DNA of 64,000 nt, taken from contig CAAGBL010000023.1 of assembly GCA_900768045.1 (NCBI GenBank), positions 1-64,000 of the forward strand, in the 5' to 3' direction. This document shows, piece after piece, positions 43,723 to 52,372 of this stretch. Below the pieces are notes generated by a model. The model saw only the letters and a list, made by a program, of their open reading frames with translations, ran no database searches and was not told the origin of the DNA. This stretch comes from an uncultured Alistipes sp. (GTDB taxonomy: Bacteria > Bacteroidota > Bacteroidia > Bacteroidales > Rikenellaceae). Both the position numbers and the translations under genes were made by a program. The stretch's first letter is position 1. Each line of letters starts with the position of its first letter.

Positions 43723-44694
43723 ATGAAACGCTCTCTATTAATTGCAATATTGCTTGTTGCTTCGTCGCTTGCTGTTTGTAGCTCAGCACAGCAGGTTGTC
43801 AAGAAACGTATTGGCTCGTACCTCGAGAATGGTAATGTCGTTGTCGCTGAGGCTAACACAACGCTTGCTGTAGATATTACCGTGGAGTATGAGCAGTTTG
43901 TTGTTGGCCCCTATGCAAAGCATGCACAGCGTCTTTTAGGTAGCAGTGCCCCTCTTGTTAATAGAGAAGTGCGCAGAATTGTAAATAGCAATGTGGCTGT
44001 TGTTGACGGCGCTACGTATCTCGCTACGGAAGATGTGGAGTATATTGCCAATGAGCAGAGTGCGGCATTTGCCAAGGTTCTTCCTGACCGCTTGAGCAAG
44101 ACTAACCTAAGCGCTGATGAGGCTGCTGAGCGTGCTGCCGAACAGATTTATGCGTTGCGCACAGCACGTCTTGAGCTAATTACTGCGGAGCTTGGCGATG
44201 GCGTATATGGCGCTGGCCTTGAGAGCGCATTGCGTGAGATTGACCGTTTGGAGAAGGAGTATCTCGAGCTATTCTTCGGTAAGCGTGTTGTTACATATAG
44301 CCATCAGCGCTACTATATTCCAGTTAAGCCAGCTCAGTTCGAGAAGATAGAGCCTGTGGTTGTTGAGACCGTTGAGCAGAAGGGTAAGAAGTCAAACGTA
44401 GAGATTGCTCCGCAGCCTGAGCCTAAGATGTTGCCAGCAAGCTACATTATTGCTCGTTTTAGCGATAAGGTAGGTCTTGTTGATGCCGATGATCTTCAGG
44501 GCGAAATCGTGCTTCTAACAATCAACCCAACAGAGATGAGCTATCCTGAGAGCGATGCTAAGGGCACTGTCCAGTATCGCTATGCAAACAATGCGGAGCT
44601 AACACTCAGCCTTGGTCACGATGTTATATCTAAGCGTGTGTTGCCAATATATGAGTTTGGCCGCACAGTATCTCTTCTAAAGCCAGCACGTTAG
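43723..44694 (+). CDS. DUF4831 family protein
   Basis: 323 aa with signal peptide MKRSLLIAILLVASSLAVCSS and Cys-like lipobox absent. Sequence blocks ANTTLAVDITVEYEQFVVGP, QIYALRTARLELITAELGDG and the central FFGKRVVTYSHQRYYIPVKP match DUF4831, a Bacteroidales family of unknown function. A -7 box TACCTTTG lies at 43679-43686. It is followed 1 bp later by a gene for a helical cytoplasmic protein, with which it is likely co-transcribed. Confidence 0.85.
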   Translation: MKRSLLIAILLVASSLAVCSSAQQVVKKRIGSYLENGNVVVAEANTTLAVDITVEYEQFVVGPYAKHAQRLLGSSAPLVNREVRRIVNSNVAVVDGATYLATEDVEYIANEQSAAFAKVLPDRLSKTNLSADEAAERAAEQIYALRTARLELITAELGDGVYGAGLESALREIDRLEKEYLELFFGKRVVTYSHQRYYIPVKPAQFEKIEPVVVETVEQKGKKSNVEIAPQPEPKMLPASYIIARFSDKVGLVDADDLQGEIVLLTINPTEMSYPESDAKGTVQYRYANNAELTLSLGHDVISKRVLPIYEFGRTVSLLKPAR

Positions 44695-44695
44695 T

Positions 44696-45337
44696 ATGGA
44701 TAATACACAACGAATGATATCGTTGCTCGGCCGTTTGCGCAAGCAGATGAATGGAGCAGTTTCGGAGAGCATGCAGCGTGATGGTCAGAAGTATGGCCTT
44801 AACTATGGCGTTAGCATTGCTACGGTGCGTGAGATTGTTGCCGAGGAGACTCCCGATTACGAGTTTGCAAAGTATCTATACAAGCAGCAGGTGCGTGAGC
44901 TTCGACTTGCCGCATGTCATCTTGCTGAACCAAGCAAGGTTGATATAAACGAGTTTCCGTTTTGGGCTCGTGGCATCGTAAACTCTGAGCTTGCTGAGGA
45001 GTTGGCTTTTGCTCTTTTGTCGAAGATCTACGACATCAACTCGCTTATGGGCGTGTGGACTGTCGAGAGCAGCGAGCTTGTTGCCTATGCCGCACTTATG
45101 GCCGCCTCACGCAATGAGCGTACAACAACCGAGGTGGCATTTATCGCTACCGAGAATGCCGTACGTGCCAATCCCAATTCGGTGCTCATAGCCAATGGCG
45201 TGGTGGCTTTGATGTGCTATGTTGCCAGCCGTGATAAGTCTGCAAAGGTTGGTGTTCCTATACTCTTGGAACGGCTTGCCGACTGCCCGGCTAAAGAGAT
45301 AATTGTCGACGAATTGAGTTGGCGTTTAGAGTATTAA
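44696..45337 (+). CDS. uncharacterised alpha-helical protein (possibly AlkD-like)
   Basis: 213 aa, no signal peptide or TM helix. Mostly helical. The segment FAKYLYKQQVRELRLAACHL resembles the ARxLYxSxxxExRxxA stretch of HEAT-like DNA alkylation repair (AlkD) proteins, but the match is short and I do not assign the function. It starts 1 bp after the DUF4831 stop. A perfect 12-bp hairpin follows. Confidence 0.6.
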   Translation: MDNTQRMISLLGRLRKQMNGAVSESMQRDGQKYGLNYGVSIATVREIVAEETPDYEFAKYLYKQQVRELRLAACHLAEPSKVDINEFPFWARGIVNSELAEELAFALLSKIYDINSLMGVWTVESSELVAYAALMAASRNERTTTEVAFIATENAVRANPNSVLIANGVVALMCYVASRDKSAKVGVPILLERLADCPAKEIIVDELSWRLEY

Positions 45338-45340
45338 GAG

Positions 45341-45370
45341 AAGATGAGTTCCTTGTGTGGAACTCATCTT
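45341..45370. terminator. bidirectional terminator between convergent genes
   Basis: AAGATGAGTTCC (45341-45352) and GGAACTCATCTT (45359-45370), a perfect 12-bp stem between the convergent helical-protein and thioredoxin genes. T-rich sequence follows on the plus side. Confidence 0.75.
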
Positions 45371-45374
45371 TAGT

Positions 45375-45698
45375 TTAATATATGTTCGTGGGGTGTTGTC
45401 GGCGTATAATCTGACATAGTCGTTCGAAGGATATTATCCCACTCATGCGCCATAGAGGCTCTCCACGCATAAATATTATTAGTGTCGGTACAGCAACGAT
45501 GTTATAGCGCCGTACAAGCTCAATGTTTTCCGATGTTGTTGTGTCAATGTGAAGTAGTGTGGCTATATCGCTCATGGCAAGTGCTACACGCTCGAGCGTA
45601 TAGTCCATCGCTCGACATGCTCCGCACCACGTGGCATAGAAATCCACGAGCATCAGTTTGTCTGATGATATTATTGTGTCGAAATCTGCTGTTCTCAT
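45375..45698 (-). CDS. thioredoxin-fold protein with WCGAC motif
   Basis: 107 aa from the ATG at 45698 (a longer form from 45725 is possible). A thioredoxin domain: MLVDFYATWCGACRAMDYTL at the redox site, then IVAVPTLIIFMRGEPLWRMS with the cis-Pro. The usual WCGPC is WCGAC here, as in some Trx-like and DsbD-type proteins, which should shift the redox potential. No signal peptide, so it is likely cytoplasmic. Separate from radA by a palindrome. Confidence 0.88.
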   Translation of the reverse strand: MRTADFDTIISSDKLMLVDFYATWCGACRAMDYTLERVALAMSDIATLLHIDTTTSENIELVRRYNIVAVPTLIIFMRGEPLWRMSGIISFERLCQIIRRQHPTNIY

Positions 45699-45784
45699 GG
45701 TCGCTTTTTTCTGCTTGATGCTCAAATCTCGTACCGTATTTTAGATTTGCGCAGTACAACTAAATAAAAAGCATATATATATGT

Positions 45785-45820
45785 AGAGGCGGCGTACACT
45801 AATCTGTGTACACCGCCTCT
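45785..45820 (-). terminator. hairpin after radA
   Basis: AGAGGCGGCGTACAC (45785-45799) pairs with GTGTACACCGCCTCT (45806-45820) with one mismatch; lies 19 nt after the radA stop on the minus strand and is probably its terminator. Confidence 0.7.
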
Positions 45821-45838
45821 GTTTATCTGTTATGTAGG

Positions 45839-47203
45839 CTAAAACATCGCCTTGGGTAGCTCCTCGATGCTTGAGATAAATACCACCTCTATACCCTTGG
45901 GTCGCTTCACAGTGCGCTCCACAAAGCTTGACACTACAATACGCTTGAAGCCTAAGCGTGCAGCCTCAGCAATACGTTGCTCGGTGCGTGGTGCTGGGCG
46001 CACCTCGCCCGAAAGACCAATCTCGCCAGCGCAGCATACGCCCTCGCGCAGGGCTCTATCGTAGTAGCTCGAGATGATGGCGGCAACAACGGCTAAGTCC
46101 ATGCCCGTATCCGAAATTTTGAAGCCACCGGCAAAGTTTAGGAAGACATCTTTCTGGTACATCTTCATACCCACACGCTTCTCCAATACCGCCAATAGCA
46201 TGTTTAGTCGTCGCTGGTCGAAGCCTGTTGCTGAGCGCTGAGGTGTTCCGTATGCCGCACCACTTGCCAGCGCCTGCACCTCGATAAGGTATGGGCGAAT
46301 GCCATCAACGGCAGCGCCCACCGAGCAGCCCGATAGTGGCTCGTCGTAGTGCGTTAGAAGTATCTCCGAGGGGTTATCCACAACCTTTAGTCCCGACTCA
46401 CACATCTCGAAAACGCCAATCTCGTATGTGGCGCCAAAGCGGTTTTTAATGCCTCGTAGTATTCGGTAGGTGTGGTTGTTGTCGCCCTCAAACTGAAGCA
46501 CAACATCTACAATATGCTCCAAAATCTTTGGCCCAGCAATAGTGCCATCTTTGGTAATGTGGCCGATAATAAATATCGCCGTTCCTGTGCTCTTAGCTAC
46601 ACGCAAAAGTGCTGCTGCACACTCTCTAATCTGTGGTACGCTACCAGCCGACGACTCCACAACGTCCGACGACATAGTCTGTATCGAGTCGATGATAACA
46701 ATGTCGGGGTGTAGGTTTTCAATCTCGGTTGTTATGTTCTCGAGCAGAGTCTCGGTATATACCGTACACTCCTCGTTATTGATGCCAAGGCGCATGGCAC
46801 GCATCTTTATCTGCTCTGCAGACTCCTCGCCCGATACGTATAGTGTTTTAAGCCCGTTGGCCGAGAGTGCAAGCTGAAGTGATAGCGTGGACTTGCCTAT
46901 ACCAGGCTCGCCACCAAGTAGTATCAGCGAACCAGGAACAAGGCCGCCACCAAGCACACGATTTACCTCTTTGTTACCCGTGTCAATGCGACGTGTTGAG
47001 TGCTCCTTGATATCCTGCACCTTTTGAGGTACAGCCTTCGGTACTGAGGCCAGACGTGCAATATTCGAGCTTGATGCCGACTCCTTGGCTACCACATGTT
47101 CAGTGATGGTGTTCCACTCGCCACACGAGGGACACTTGCCCAACCACTTAGGCGTTTCGTAACCACATGAGGTGCAGAAGAATACACGCTTTAGCTTTGC
47201 CAT
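45839..47203 (-). CDS. radA: DNA repair protein RadA (Sms)
   Basis: 454 aa RecA-like ATPase promoting branch migration in recombination. N-terminal zinc finger CTSCG...CPSCG (residues 10-30), Walker A LGGEPGIGKSTL, the RadA-specific KNRFG motif (GIKNRFGATYEIGVFEM) and a C-terminal Lon-like domain (GLSGEVRPAPRTEQRI). It lies 6 bp downstream of rseP and is probably co-transcribed with it. Confidence 0.96.
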   Translation of the reverse strand: MAKLKRVFFCTSCGYETPKWLGKCPSCGEWNTITEHVVAKESASSSNIARLASVPKAVPQKVQDIKEHSTRRIDTGNKEVNRVLGGGLVPGSLILLGGEPGIGKSTLSLQLALSANGLKTLYVSGEESAEQIKMRAMRLGINNEECTVYTETLLENITTEIENLHPDIVIIDSIQTMSSDVVESSAGSVPQIRECAAALLRVAKSTGTAIFIIGHITKDGTIAGPKILEHIVDVVLQFEGDNNHTYRILRGIKNRFGATYEIGVFEMCESGLKVVDNPSEILLTHYDEPLSGCSVGAAVDGIRPYLIEVQALASGAAYGTPQRSATGFDQRRLNMLLAVLEKRVGMKMYQKDVFLNFAGGFKISDTGMDLAVVAAIISSYYDRALREGVCCAGEIGLSGEVRPAPRTEQRIAEAARLGFKRIVVSSFVERTVKRPKGIEVVFISSIEELPKAMF

Positions 47204-47209
47204 AATAGG

Positions 47210-48532
47210 TTATTTAATGAAGAGCTTGACAATATCGCTACCGTTGGCGTAAACCAATAGCAAGAGAAGGAATCCAAGGCCGATATACTGCATCACCTCA
47301 AGGAACTTATCGCTTGGCTTACGGCGTGTGATAATCTCCCAAAGTGTGAACAAAGCATGACCACCATCAAGACCAGGAATAGGCAAGATGTTCATGATTG
47401 CAAGAATTACCGAGAGGAATGCTGTAAGAGACCAGAAGCTCTGCCAGTTCCACTCGCTTGGGAAGATGTTACCGATGGCGATAAATCCACCAACCTCCTT
47501 GTAGCTCTTAGTCTTAGGATTGACAATCATCTTTAGCTGATCCCAGTATGATGCAATCTCGGAGCCTGTGCGACGAATGCCCGCTGGAATAGACTCGAAG
47601 AGGCCATACTCCACAGAGCGAGGAGTAATCATCTTAACGTTTACACCAATCTGGCCCTCAGCATTAATAGGTGCTGTAAGACGAAGGGTGTCGGTAGCAT
47701 TGCGTACAATGTCAATCTCTGCATTGCGTCCCGCAGCCTTAGCCAGTAGCTCCTTACCAGCAAAGAAATCGTCTACGTGAGTATCGTCAATAGCAATAAT
47801 CTCGTCATTAGCCAAAAGACCAGAATCTTTAGCGCTATCCATAACAACCTCCTCAATCACGAATGGTATAATAGGCTGGTAAAAGCCTATGATAGAGCCA
47901 TTCTCACGCATTGCCACAAGGTTCTCAAGAGGAAGTGTTAGTGTTACCTGCTCGCCACCACGCTCAACAACAACGCTACGATTGTCGTCGGCAATGATTA
48001 GCTTCTTGTCAATCTCTCGCACATTGCCAATAGCCTCACCGTCGATAGAGATAATCTTGTCGCCGTCCACAAAGCCGAGACTCTCGCCCGCCTCGTTAAA
48101 CGTGTAGCCATACACCATGTCGTCGTTATGGTAGTAGTTCTCGCCCCATGTGTAGAGCATTGCCGAGTAGATGCCCATAGCAAGCAATACGTTCATGGTA
48201 ATACCTGCTAACATCACGATTAGTCGCTGCCATGCAGGCTTTGTACGGAACTCCCAAGGCTGTGGCTCCTGCTTCATCTGCTCAAGATCCATCGACTCGT
48301 CAATCATGCCCGCAAGCGACACGTAGCCACCCAAGGGCAACCAGCCAATGCCATACTCCGTCTCGCCTATCTTGCGCTTATATAGCGAGAACCAGGGGTT
48401 AAAGAAGATGTAGAATTTCTCGACACGAATCTTGAAGATACGAGCAGTGATGTAGTGGCCGAACTCGTGAATCATCACAAGTAGCGACAATGATGCAAAG
48501 AATTGAAGAGCCTTGATAAGTATTGCTTCCAT
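47210..48532 (-). CDS. rseP: site-2 metalloprotease RseP
   Basis: 440 aa membrane zinc protease that cleaves anti-sigma factors and signal peptides within the membrane. The zinc motif HEFGH is at about residue 23-27 (VMIHEFGHYITAR); two PDZ-like segments (AKDSGLLANDEIIAIDDTH) are in the middle; the second catalytic motif ILPIPGLDGGHALF is near the C-terminus. It is 14 bp after dxr, a common dxr-rseP order in Bacteroidota. Confidence 0.95.
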   Translation of the reverse strand: MEAILIKALQFFASLSLLVMIHEFGHYITARIFKIRVEKFYIFFNPWFSLYKRKIGETEYGIGWLPLGGYVSLAGMIDESMDLEQMKQEPQPWEFRTKPAWQRLIVMLAGITMNVLLAMGIYSAMLYTWGENYYHNDDMVYGYTFNEAGESLGFVDGDKIISIDGEAIGNVREIDKKLIIADDNRSVVVERGGEQVTLTLPLENLVAMRENGSIIGFYQPIIPFVIEEVVMDSAKDSGLLANDEIIAIDDTHVDDFFAGKELLAKAAGRNAEIDIVRNATDTLRLTAPINAEGQIGVNVKMITPRSVEYGLFESIPAGIRRTGSEIASYWDQLKMIVNPKTKSYKEVGGFIAIGNIFPSEWNWQSFWSLTAFLSVILAIMNILPIPGLDGGHALFTLWEIITRRKPSDKFLEVMQYIGLGFLLLLLVYANGSDIVKLFIK

Positions 48533-48546
48533 GTTGTTATGTGTTT

Positions 48547-49707
48547 CTAAAGTTTTAGATAGCGACGAGCAAGCTCACGAGCCTCAGCATTGGCTGCGTC
48601 GTAGTCGTCGATAGTAGGATTTTTTACAAATGTTGCATTGTCGAGGGCATAGCGTATAGCACCAACAATATCCAAGTATGCGCACTTGTGATTAAGGAAT
48701 GCTGCTACGGCAACCTCGTTTGAACCATTCATCGTACATGCGGCACTGCCGCCACGCTGTAGACACTCGTATGCAATGTCGAGGGCAGGATACTTAACTC
48801 TGTCGACCTCTGCAAATGTGAGCGTGGGGTAGTCCAATATTGAGAAATCTTCGACAGCCTCTGCCGCACGCTCAGGGTATAGCAGAGCGTAGCTAATAGG
48901 CGTGTGCATGTCGGCATTACCCAACTGTGCCTTAACTGAGCCGTCGGTAAACTCAACCATCGAGTGTACAATGGATTGAGGGTGAATAACAACCTTTATA
49001 CGCTCAGGCTCAATGTCGAATAGCCAACGTGCCTCGATAACCTCGAAGCCCTTGTTGACGAGTGTTGCTGAGTCGATAGTAATCTTAGCGCCCATCGACC
49101 ATTGTGGGTGCTTTAGTGCTATCTCGGGTGTTACATCCTTGAGCTCCTCAATCGAGTGGTTGCGCAAAGCACCGCCACTACATGTTACTATGAGGTTGCG
49201 TATGCTCTTGCGCTTCTCTCCCTCCAAGCACTGCATTATTGCCGAGTGCTCCGAGTCGATAGGTAGTATCTCAACACCCTTGCGACGTGCTGCCGCCATG
49301 ATTATATCGCCACCAACAACCAATGTCTCTTTGTTTGCCAGCGCAATACGCTTACCACTCTCTATAGCAAGCAACGTAGGGTGCAAACCTGCATAACCTA
49401 CCAAGGCATTAACGAGGGTGTCGCTGCGGTAGCTCTCTGCGACATGGTTTATAGCCTCGCTACCTGCCATTACCTTGATGTTGGTATCGGCAAGGGCAAC
49501 TTTGAGTGCTTCGTAGTGTCGTTCGTCGCCAATAACAACGCTCTCGGCATTGAACTCACGAGCCTGCTTGGCAAGCTGCTCCCAGCGGCTGTGCGCTACG
49601 AGTGATGCCACCTGAAAACGTTCGGGATAGCGTTGTATGATATCGAGCGTCTGAACACCTATAGACCCCGTTGAGCCTAATATCGTTACTCTCTCTCTGT
49701 TCATCAT
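48547..49707 (-). CDS. dxr: 1-deoxy-D-xylulose-5-phosphate reductoisomerase
   Basis: Second step of the MEP isoprenoid pathway. 386 aa with NADPH-binding GSTGSIGVQTLDII, KETLVVGGDI, the metal/substrate-binding ILPIDSEHSAIMQCLEG and CSGGALRN, and the C-terminal NGSNEVAVAAFLNH. First Met at 49707, a second at 49704. It is 9 bp after the M23-like gene and co-directional with rseP and radA. Confidence 0.96.
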   Translation of the reverse strand: MMNRERVTILGSTGSIGVQTLDIIQRYPERFQVASLVAHSRWEQLAKQAREFNAESVVIGDERHYEALKVALADTNIKVMAGSEAINHVAESYRSDTLVNALVGYAGLHPTLLAIESGKRIALANKETLVVGGDIIMAAARRKGVEILPIDSEHSAIMQCLEGEKRKSIRNLIVTCSGGALRNHSIEELKDVTPEIALKHPQWSMGAKITIDSATLVNKGFEVIEARWLFDIEPERIKVVIHPQSIVHSMVEFTDGSVKAQLGNADMHTPISYALLYPERAAEAVEDFSILDYPTLTFAEVDRVKYPALDIAYECLQRGGSAACTMNGSNEVAVAAFLNHKCAYLDIVGAIRYALDNATFVKNPTIDDYDAANAEARELARRYLKL

Positions 49708-49716
49708 TTTTTTAGT

Positions 49717-50574
49717 TTAGAAAAGGATATAGCGCTCAGGGTCTACTGCTGTGCCATTGCGCCACAACTCGAACTCGAGTTCTAAGGTCTTCTCATCTTT
49801 TTGCGCTAAGCTGCCTATTACAGCACCATTTTGAACCATCTGTCCTTTGCGAACAAGTGTCTCGCCGAGTTTTGAGTAGGTAGAGGTGTAGCCCTCGCCA
49901 TGCTGAATAAGCACTGTTGTATATCCTGTTGCACCCTGTAGAACACCCACTACGGTACCATTTTCGATAGCTGTAACCGAGCGGTCGGCATCGATGCTCA
50001 TGATAGATATACCATAGCTTGCATTGTGGGCATCGAAAGGACGTGTGATAGTACCCTTGATTGGAGCACTAAACATTGCTGCCACAGGGTTTGCCTTGAT
50101 GGTGTTGCGTAGCGAATATTCGCCACTCTCACGCTCAAGAAGGCTACGCAAAAGTGAGTCAGCACGTGTGGGTAGAGCTATCTCGGTCTCCTGCTTAATG
50201 CTGTCGGTCATTATCGTAGAGTGAAGCGTTGGGGTGCTGCCATTGATAATCTTTGTCACAGCATCGTTGTACTCAATCATGCGATTCATTAGTCGCTCGA
50301 TAGAATCAACCTGCATGATGCTATTAACAAGGTCGTCGTGCATGCGCTCCGAACGACTCTTATAGCCAGGAAACACCTCGAGAATAGGGGTGTAGGCCAT
50401 GAGTATCATGAGTATCGTTACGATGATTATTATCAGTGCTGCAATGCCGCTTATCAAACCAATAGGTGTAATGTTTACCTTCCAGTGTGGCTCCTCGCTC
50501 TCACGGTCACGCATCGATAGCTGACGTTTGTCGCTGAGGTGCGACCATAGACGCTTGAAAAAGTTCTCCTCCAT
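49717..50574 (-). CDS. membrane-anchored M23/LytM-like protein, likely inactive
   Basis: 285 aa with one N-terminal TM helix (38-64) and a periplasmic helical linker. The C-terminal 110 residues align with M23 LytM domains (IKGTITRPF..., ENGTVVGV, IQHGEGYTSTYSKLGETLVR). But the zinc ligands are gone: the HxGxD position reads YGISI (187-191), YAHL reads YSKL (233-236) and HLHFE reads LELEFEL (264-270). By analogy with EnvC/NlpD it should activate a cell-wall amidase instead of cutting. It is the first gene of the dxr-rseP-radA run. Confidence 0.85.
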   Translation of the reverse strand: MEENFFKRLWSHLSDKRQLSMRDRESEEPHWKVNITPIGLISGIAALIIIIVTILMILMAYTPILEVFPGYKSRSERMHDDLVNSIMQVDSIERLMNRMIEYNDAVTKIINGSTPTLHSTIMTDSIKQETEIALPTRADSLLRSLLERESGEYSLRNTIKANPVAAMFSAPIKGTITRPFDAHNASYGISIMSIDADRSVTAIENGTVVGVLQGATGYTTVLIQHGEGYTSTYSKLGETLVRKGQMVQNGAVIGSLAQKDEKTLELEFELWRNGTAVDPERYILF

Positions 50575-50600
50575 ACCTTAAATATATGTATATATTTGTG

Positions 50601-50608
50601 CAAAGATA
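50601..50608 (-). promoter_or_regulatory. -7 box of the M23-like/dxr operon
   Basis: Complement of CAAAGATA, that is TATCTTTG, 26 bp before the minus-strand ATG. No clear -33 box. Confidence 0.5.
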
Positions 50609-50626
50609 ACGAAAATGGCGGGATAC

Positions 50627-50657
50627 TTTGTATTTTGCTCGACTTTTTTTACCTTTG
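50627..50657 (+). promoter_or_regulatory. promoter of nucleotidyltransferase gene
   Basis: TTTG (50627-50630), 19 bp, TACCTTTG (50650-50657), 35 bp before the ATG. Confidence 0.75.
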
Positions 50658-50691
50658 TGGTGCGAAATAATCTTAACAAACAATATTTATC

Positions 50692-51600
50692 ATGGTTAAA
50701 CCTACACTTTTGGTCTTGGCGGCGGGCATGGGCTCACGCTATGGCTCACTCAAGCAGATGGATGGCGTAGGCCCTAACGGCGAGGCTATCATCGACTACT
50801 CTGTTTACGACGCTATCCGTGCTGGCTTTGGCAAGGTGGTGTTCGTCATTCGTCACTCTTTTGCTCAGGACTTCTGCGAGGTGTTCAACGCAGAGCGCTT
50901 TGGTAATAAGATTGAGGTGGAGTATGTTTTTCAGGAGCTCGATAAGCTTCCTGAGGGCTTCACTTTGCCTGAGGGTCGCGAGAAGCCATGGGGTACTAAC
51001 CATGCAGTGATGATGGCATCTGAGGCTATTAACACTCCATTTGCAGTTATCAATGCTGACGACTTCTATGGCCGTGATGCATACGCAGTTATCGGTAGCT
51101 ACCTCTCTGAGCTCGCTTCGTCTGAGGGTAAGTATTGCATGGTGGGCTACGAGGTTAGTAAGACCTTGTCGGAGAATGGTACAGTATCACGTGGCGTATG
51201 TACCGTAGATGCTGAGGGTAACCTCCGTGGCATGGTTGAGCGCACAAAGATTGAGCGTGTGAATGGCACTATTGTATTCCATGACCTTGGTACCGACGAG
51301 CCTTTGGAGGAGAACACTCCAGTATCTATGAACCTCTTTGGCTTTACTCCTGACTACTTCCGCCACTCGGAGGCTTACTTCAAGGAGTTCCTTAAGGAGA
51401 ATATCGAGAACCTTCGTTCAGAGTTCTTCATTCCTTTGATGGTTAATAAGGTTATCTCTGAGGGCACAGCAACAATGCGTGTGTTGTCAACAACAGCTAA
51501 TTGGTTTGGCGTAACCTACAAGGAGGATAAGCCACAGCTAATGCAGAAGATTGAGGAGTTGATTGCAGCGGGCGTATATCCACGCAACCTCTGGGAGTAA
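50692..51600 (+). CDS. nucleotidyltransferase (sugar-phosphate type)
   Basis: 302 aa NTP-transferase with the signature LVLAAGMGSRYGSLKQMDGV at the N-terminus, PWGTNHAVMMASEAI and the catalytic NADDFYGRDAY. This is the fold of glucose-1-phosphate thymidylyl/uridylyltransferases, but the length and C-terminus differ from RfbA and GalU, so the substrate is not assigned. Single gene; a palindromic element (copy E) starts 2 nt after its stop. Confidence 0.85.
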   Translation: MVKPTLLVLAAGMGSRYGSLKQMDGVGPNGEAIIDYSVYDAIRAGFGKVVFVIRHSFAQDFCEVFNAERFGNKIEVEYVFQELDKLPEGFTLPEGREKPWGTNHAVMMASEAINTPFAVINADDFYGRDAYAVIGSYLSELASSEGKYCMVGYEVSKTLSENGTVSRGVCTVDAEGNLRGMVERTKIERVNGTIVFHDLGTDEPLEENTPVSMNLFGFTPDYFRHSEAYFKEFLKENIENLRSEFFIPLMVNKVISEGTATMRVLSTTANWFGVTYKEDKPQLMQKIEELIAAGVYPRNLWE

Positions 51601-51602
51601 TT

Positions 51603-51730
51603 AATTTCTTGTGATAAGGGGTCGATTGCGGCCCCTAGAAAAAATGCCACCAATGGGACGTACATCGAGTACTACCCATCGGTGGCATTTTTGCCGAGTG
51701 TAGCACTCGGCACCCTTCTGACAATAAATT
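51603..51730 (+). repeat. palindromic terminator element, copy E
   Basis: 128 bp with outer arms AATTTCTTG (51603-51611) and CAATAAATT (51722-51730), imperfect at two positions, and the TGAT/CTGA internal loop. The central stem TGCCACCAATGGG/CCCATCGGTGGCA has one mismatch around ACGTACATCGAGTACTAC; TTTTTG follows and GAAAAAA precedes it. A third hairpin GCCGAGTG/CACTCGGC lies at 51713 side. The tag GTTGATTTAGGTA follows at 51736-51748. Confidence 0.8.
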
Positions 51731-51865
51731 GGTGCGTTGATTTAGGTAAATATAAGTAAAAAAAGAACTTAGGAAATTTAGTGAATTAAGAGATTTAGCG
51801 TTGATGAGAGCGCCTCTCTAAATTCATTAAATTCCCTAAGTTCCTTATGTTCACTATCTGTGTGC
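51731..51865. repeat. element tag and complementary low-complexity arms
   Basis: Tag, then AGGAAATTTAGTGAATTAAG (51770-51789), then CTCTAAATTCATTAAATTCC and CCTAAGTTCC (51813-51843). The two arms are near-complementary and repeat the layout after copies B and D. Confidence 0.65.
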
Positions 51866-52372
51866 TTAATACCTCACCTCGTAGTTGTCATCTACAACAA
51901 CATTTGAGATAACGCTATTGCCAGGTAGATATGCCTCCTCACCCTTGATGCAGAGGCAGAACAAACCCCATGGGAAGGCTACGATGCCGGCACCTATACC
52001 CAAGCCGATAGCTAAAACCTCACGGTCACGACCACATGCAGATGTGCCACCCATCAGATATATTGTCTGACCATCAACAGCCGTTGTTGTAAGGCAGTCA
52101 ATCTTAATGTAACCTGGCTTGCCCACGCCCTTGCGACGAGTAACCTCGGTGTTTATAATCACGTTTGTACCACGGCGAATGAGCACATTACCCTCTTTGT
52201 CGGTGATGTTGCTATCGACAATAGCCATTGGCAACGACTGTAGGCGGTTGTCGCTGCTCACCGATGTCATGATGCGAACAGGAATAGGCTGACCCGCCTT
52301 AAGATTGTAATTCTGAGCCGATGCTGCACCTATGGTCATAAGTGCGATGCAGAGTGCAAAAATCTTCTTCAT
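51866..52372 (-). CDS. small secreted protein of unknown function
   Basis: 168 aa with signal peptide MKKIFALCIALMTIGAASAQ. A SH3-like/TrbI-like beta region (GQPIPVRIMTS, ITDKEGNVLIRRGTNVIINT) and a Gly-rich hydrophobic stretch near the C-terminus (AIGLGIGAGIVAFPWGLFCL). Resembles small Bacteroidota envelope proteins with no known function. Single gene. Confidence 0.7.
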   Translation of the reverse strand: MKKIFALCIALMTIGAASAQNYNLKAGQPIPVRIMTSVSSDNRLQSLPMAIVDSNITDKEGNVLIRRGTNVIINTEVTRRKGVGKPGYIKIDCLTTTAVDGQTIYLMGGTSACGRDREVLAIGLGIGAGIVAFPWGLFCLCIKGEEAYLPGNSVISNVVVDDNYEVRY

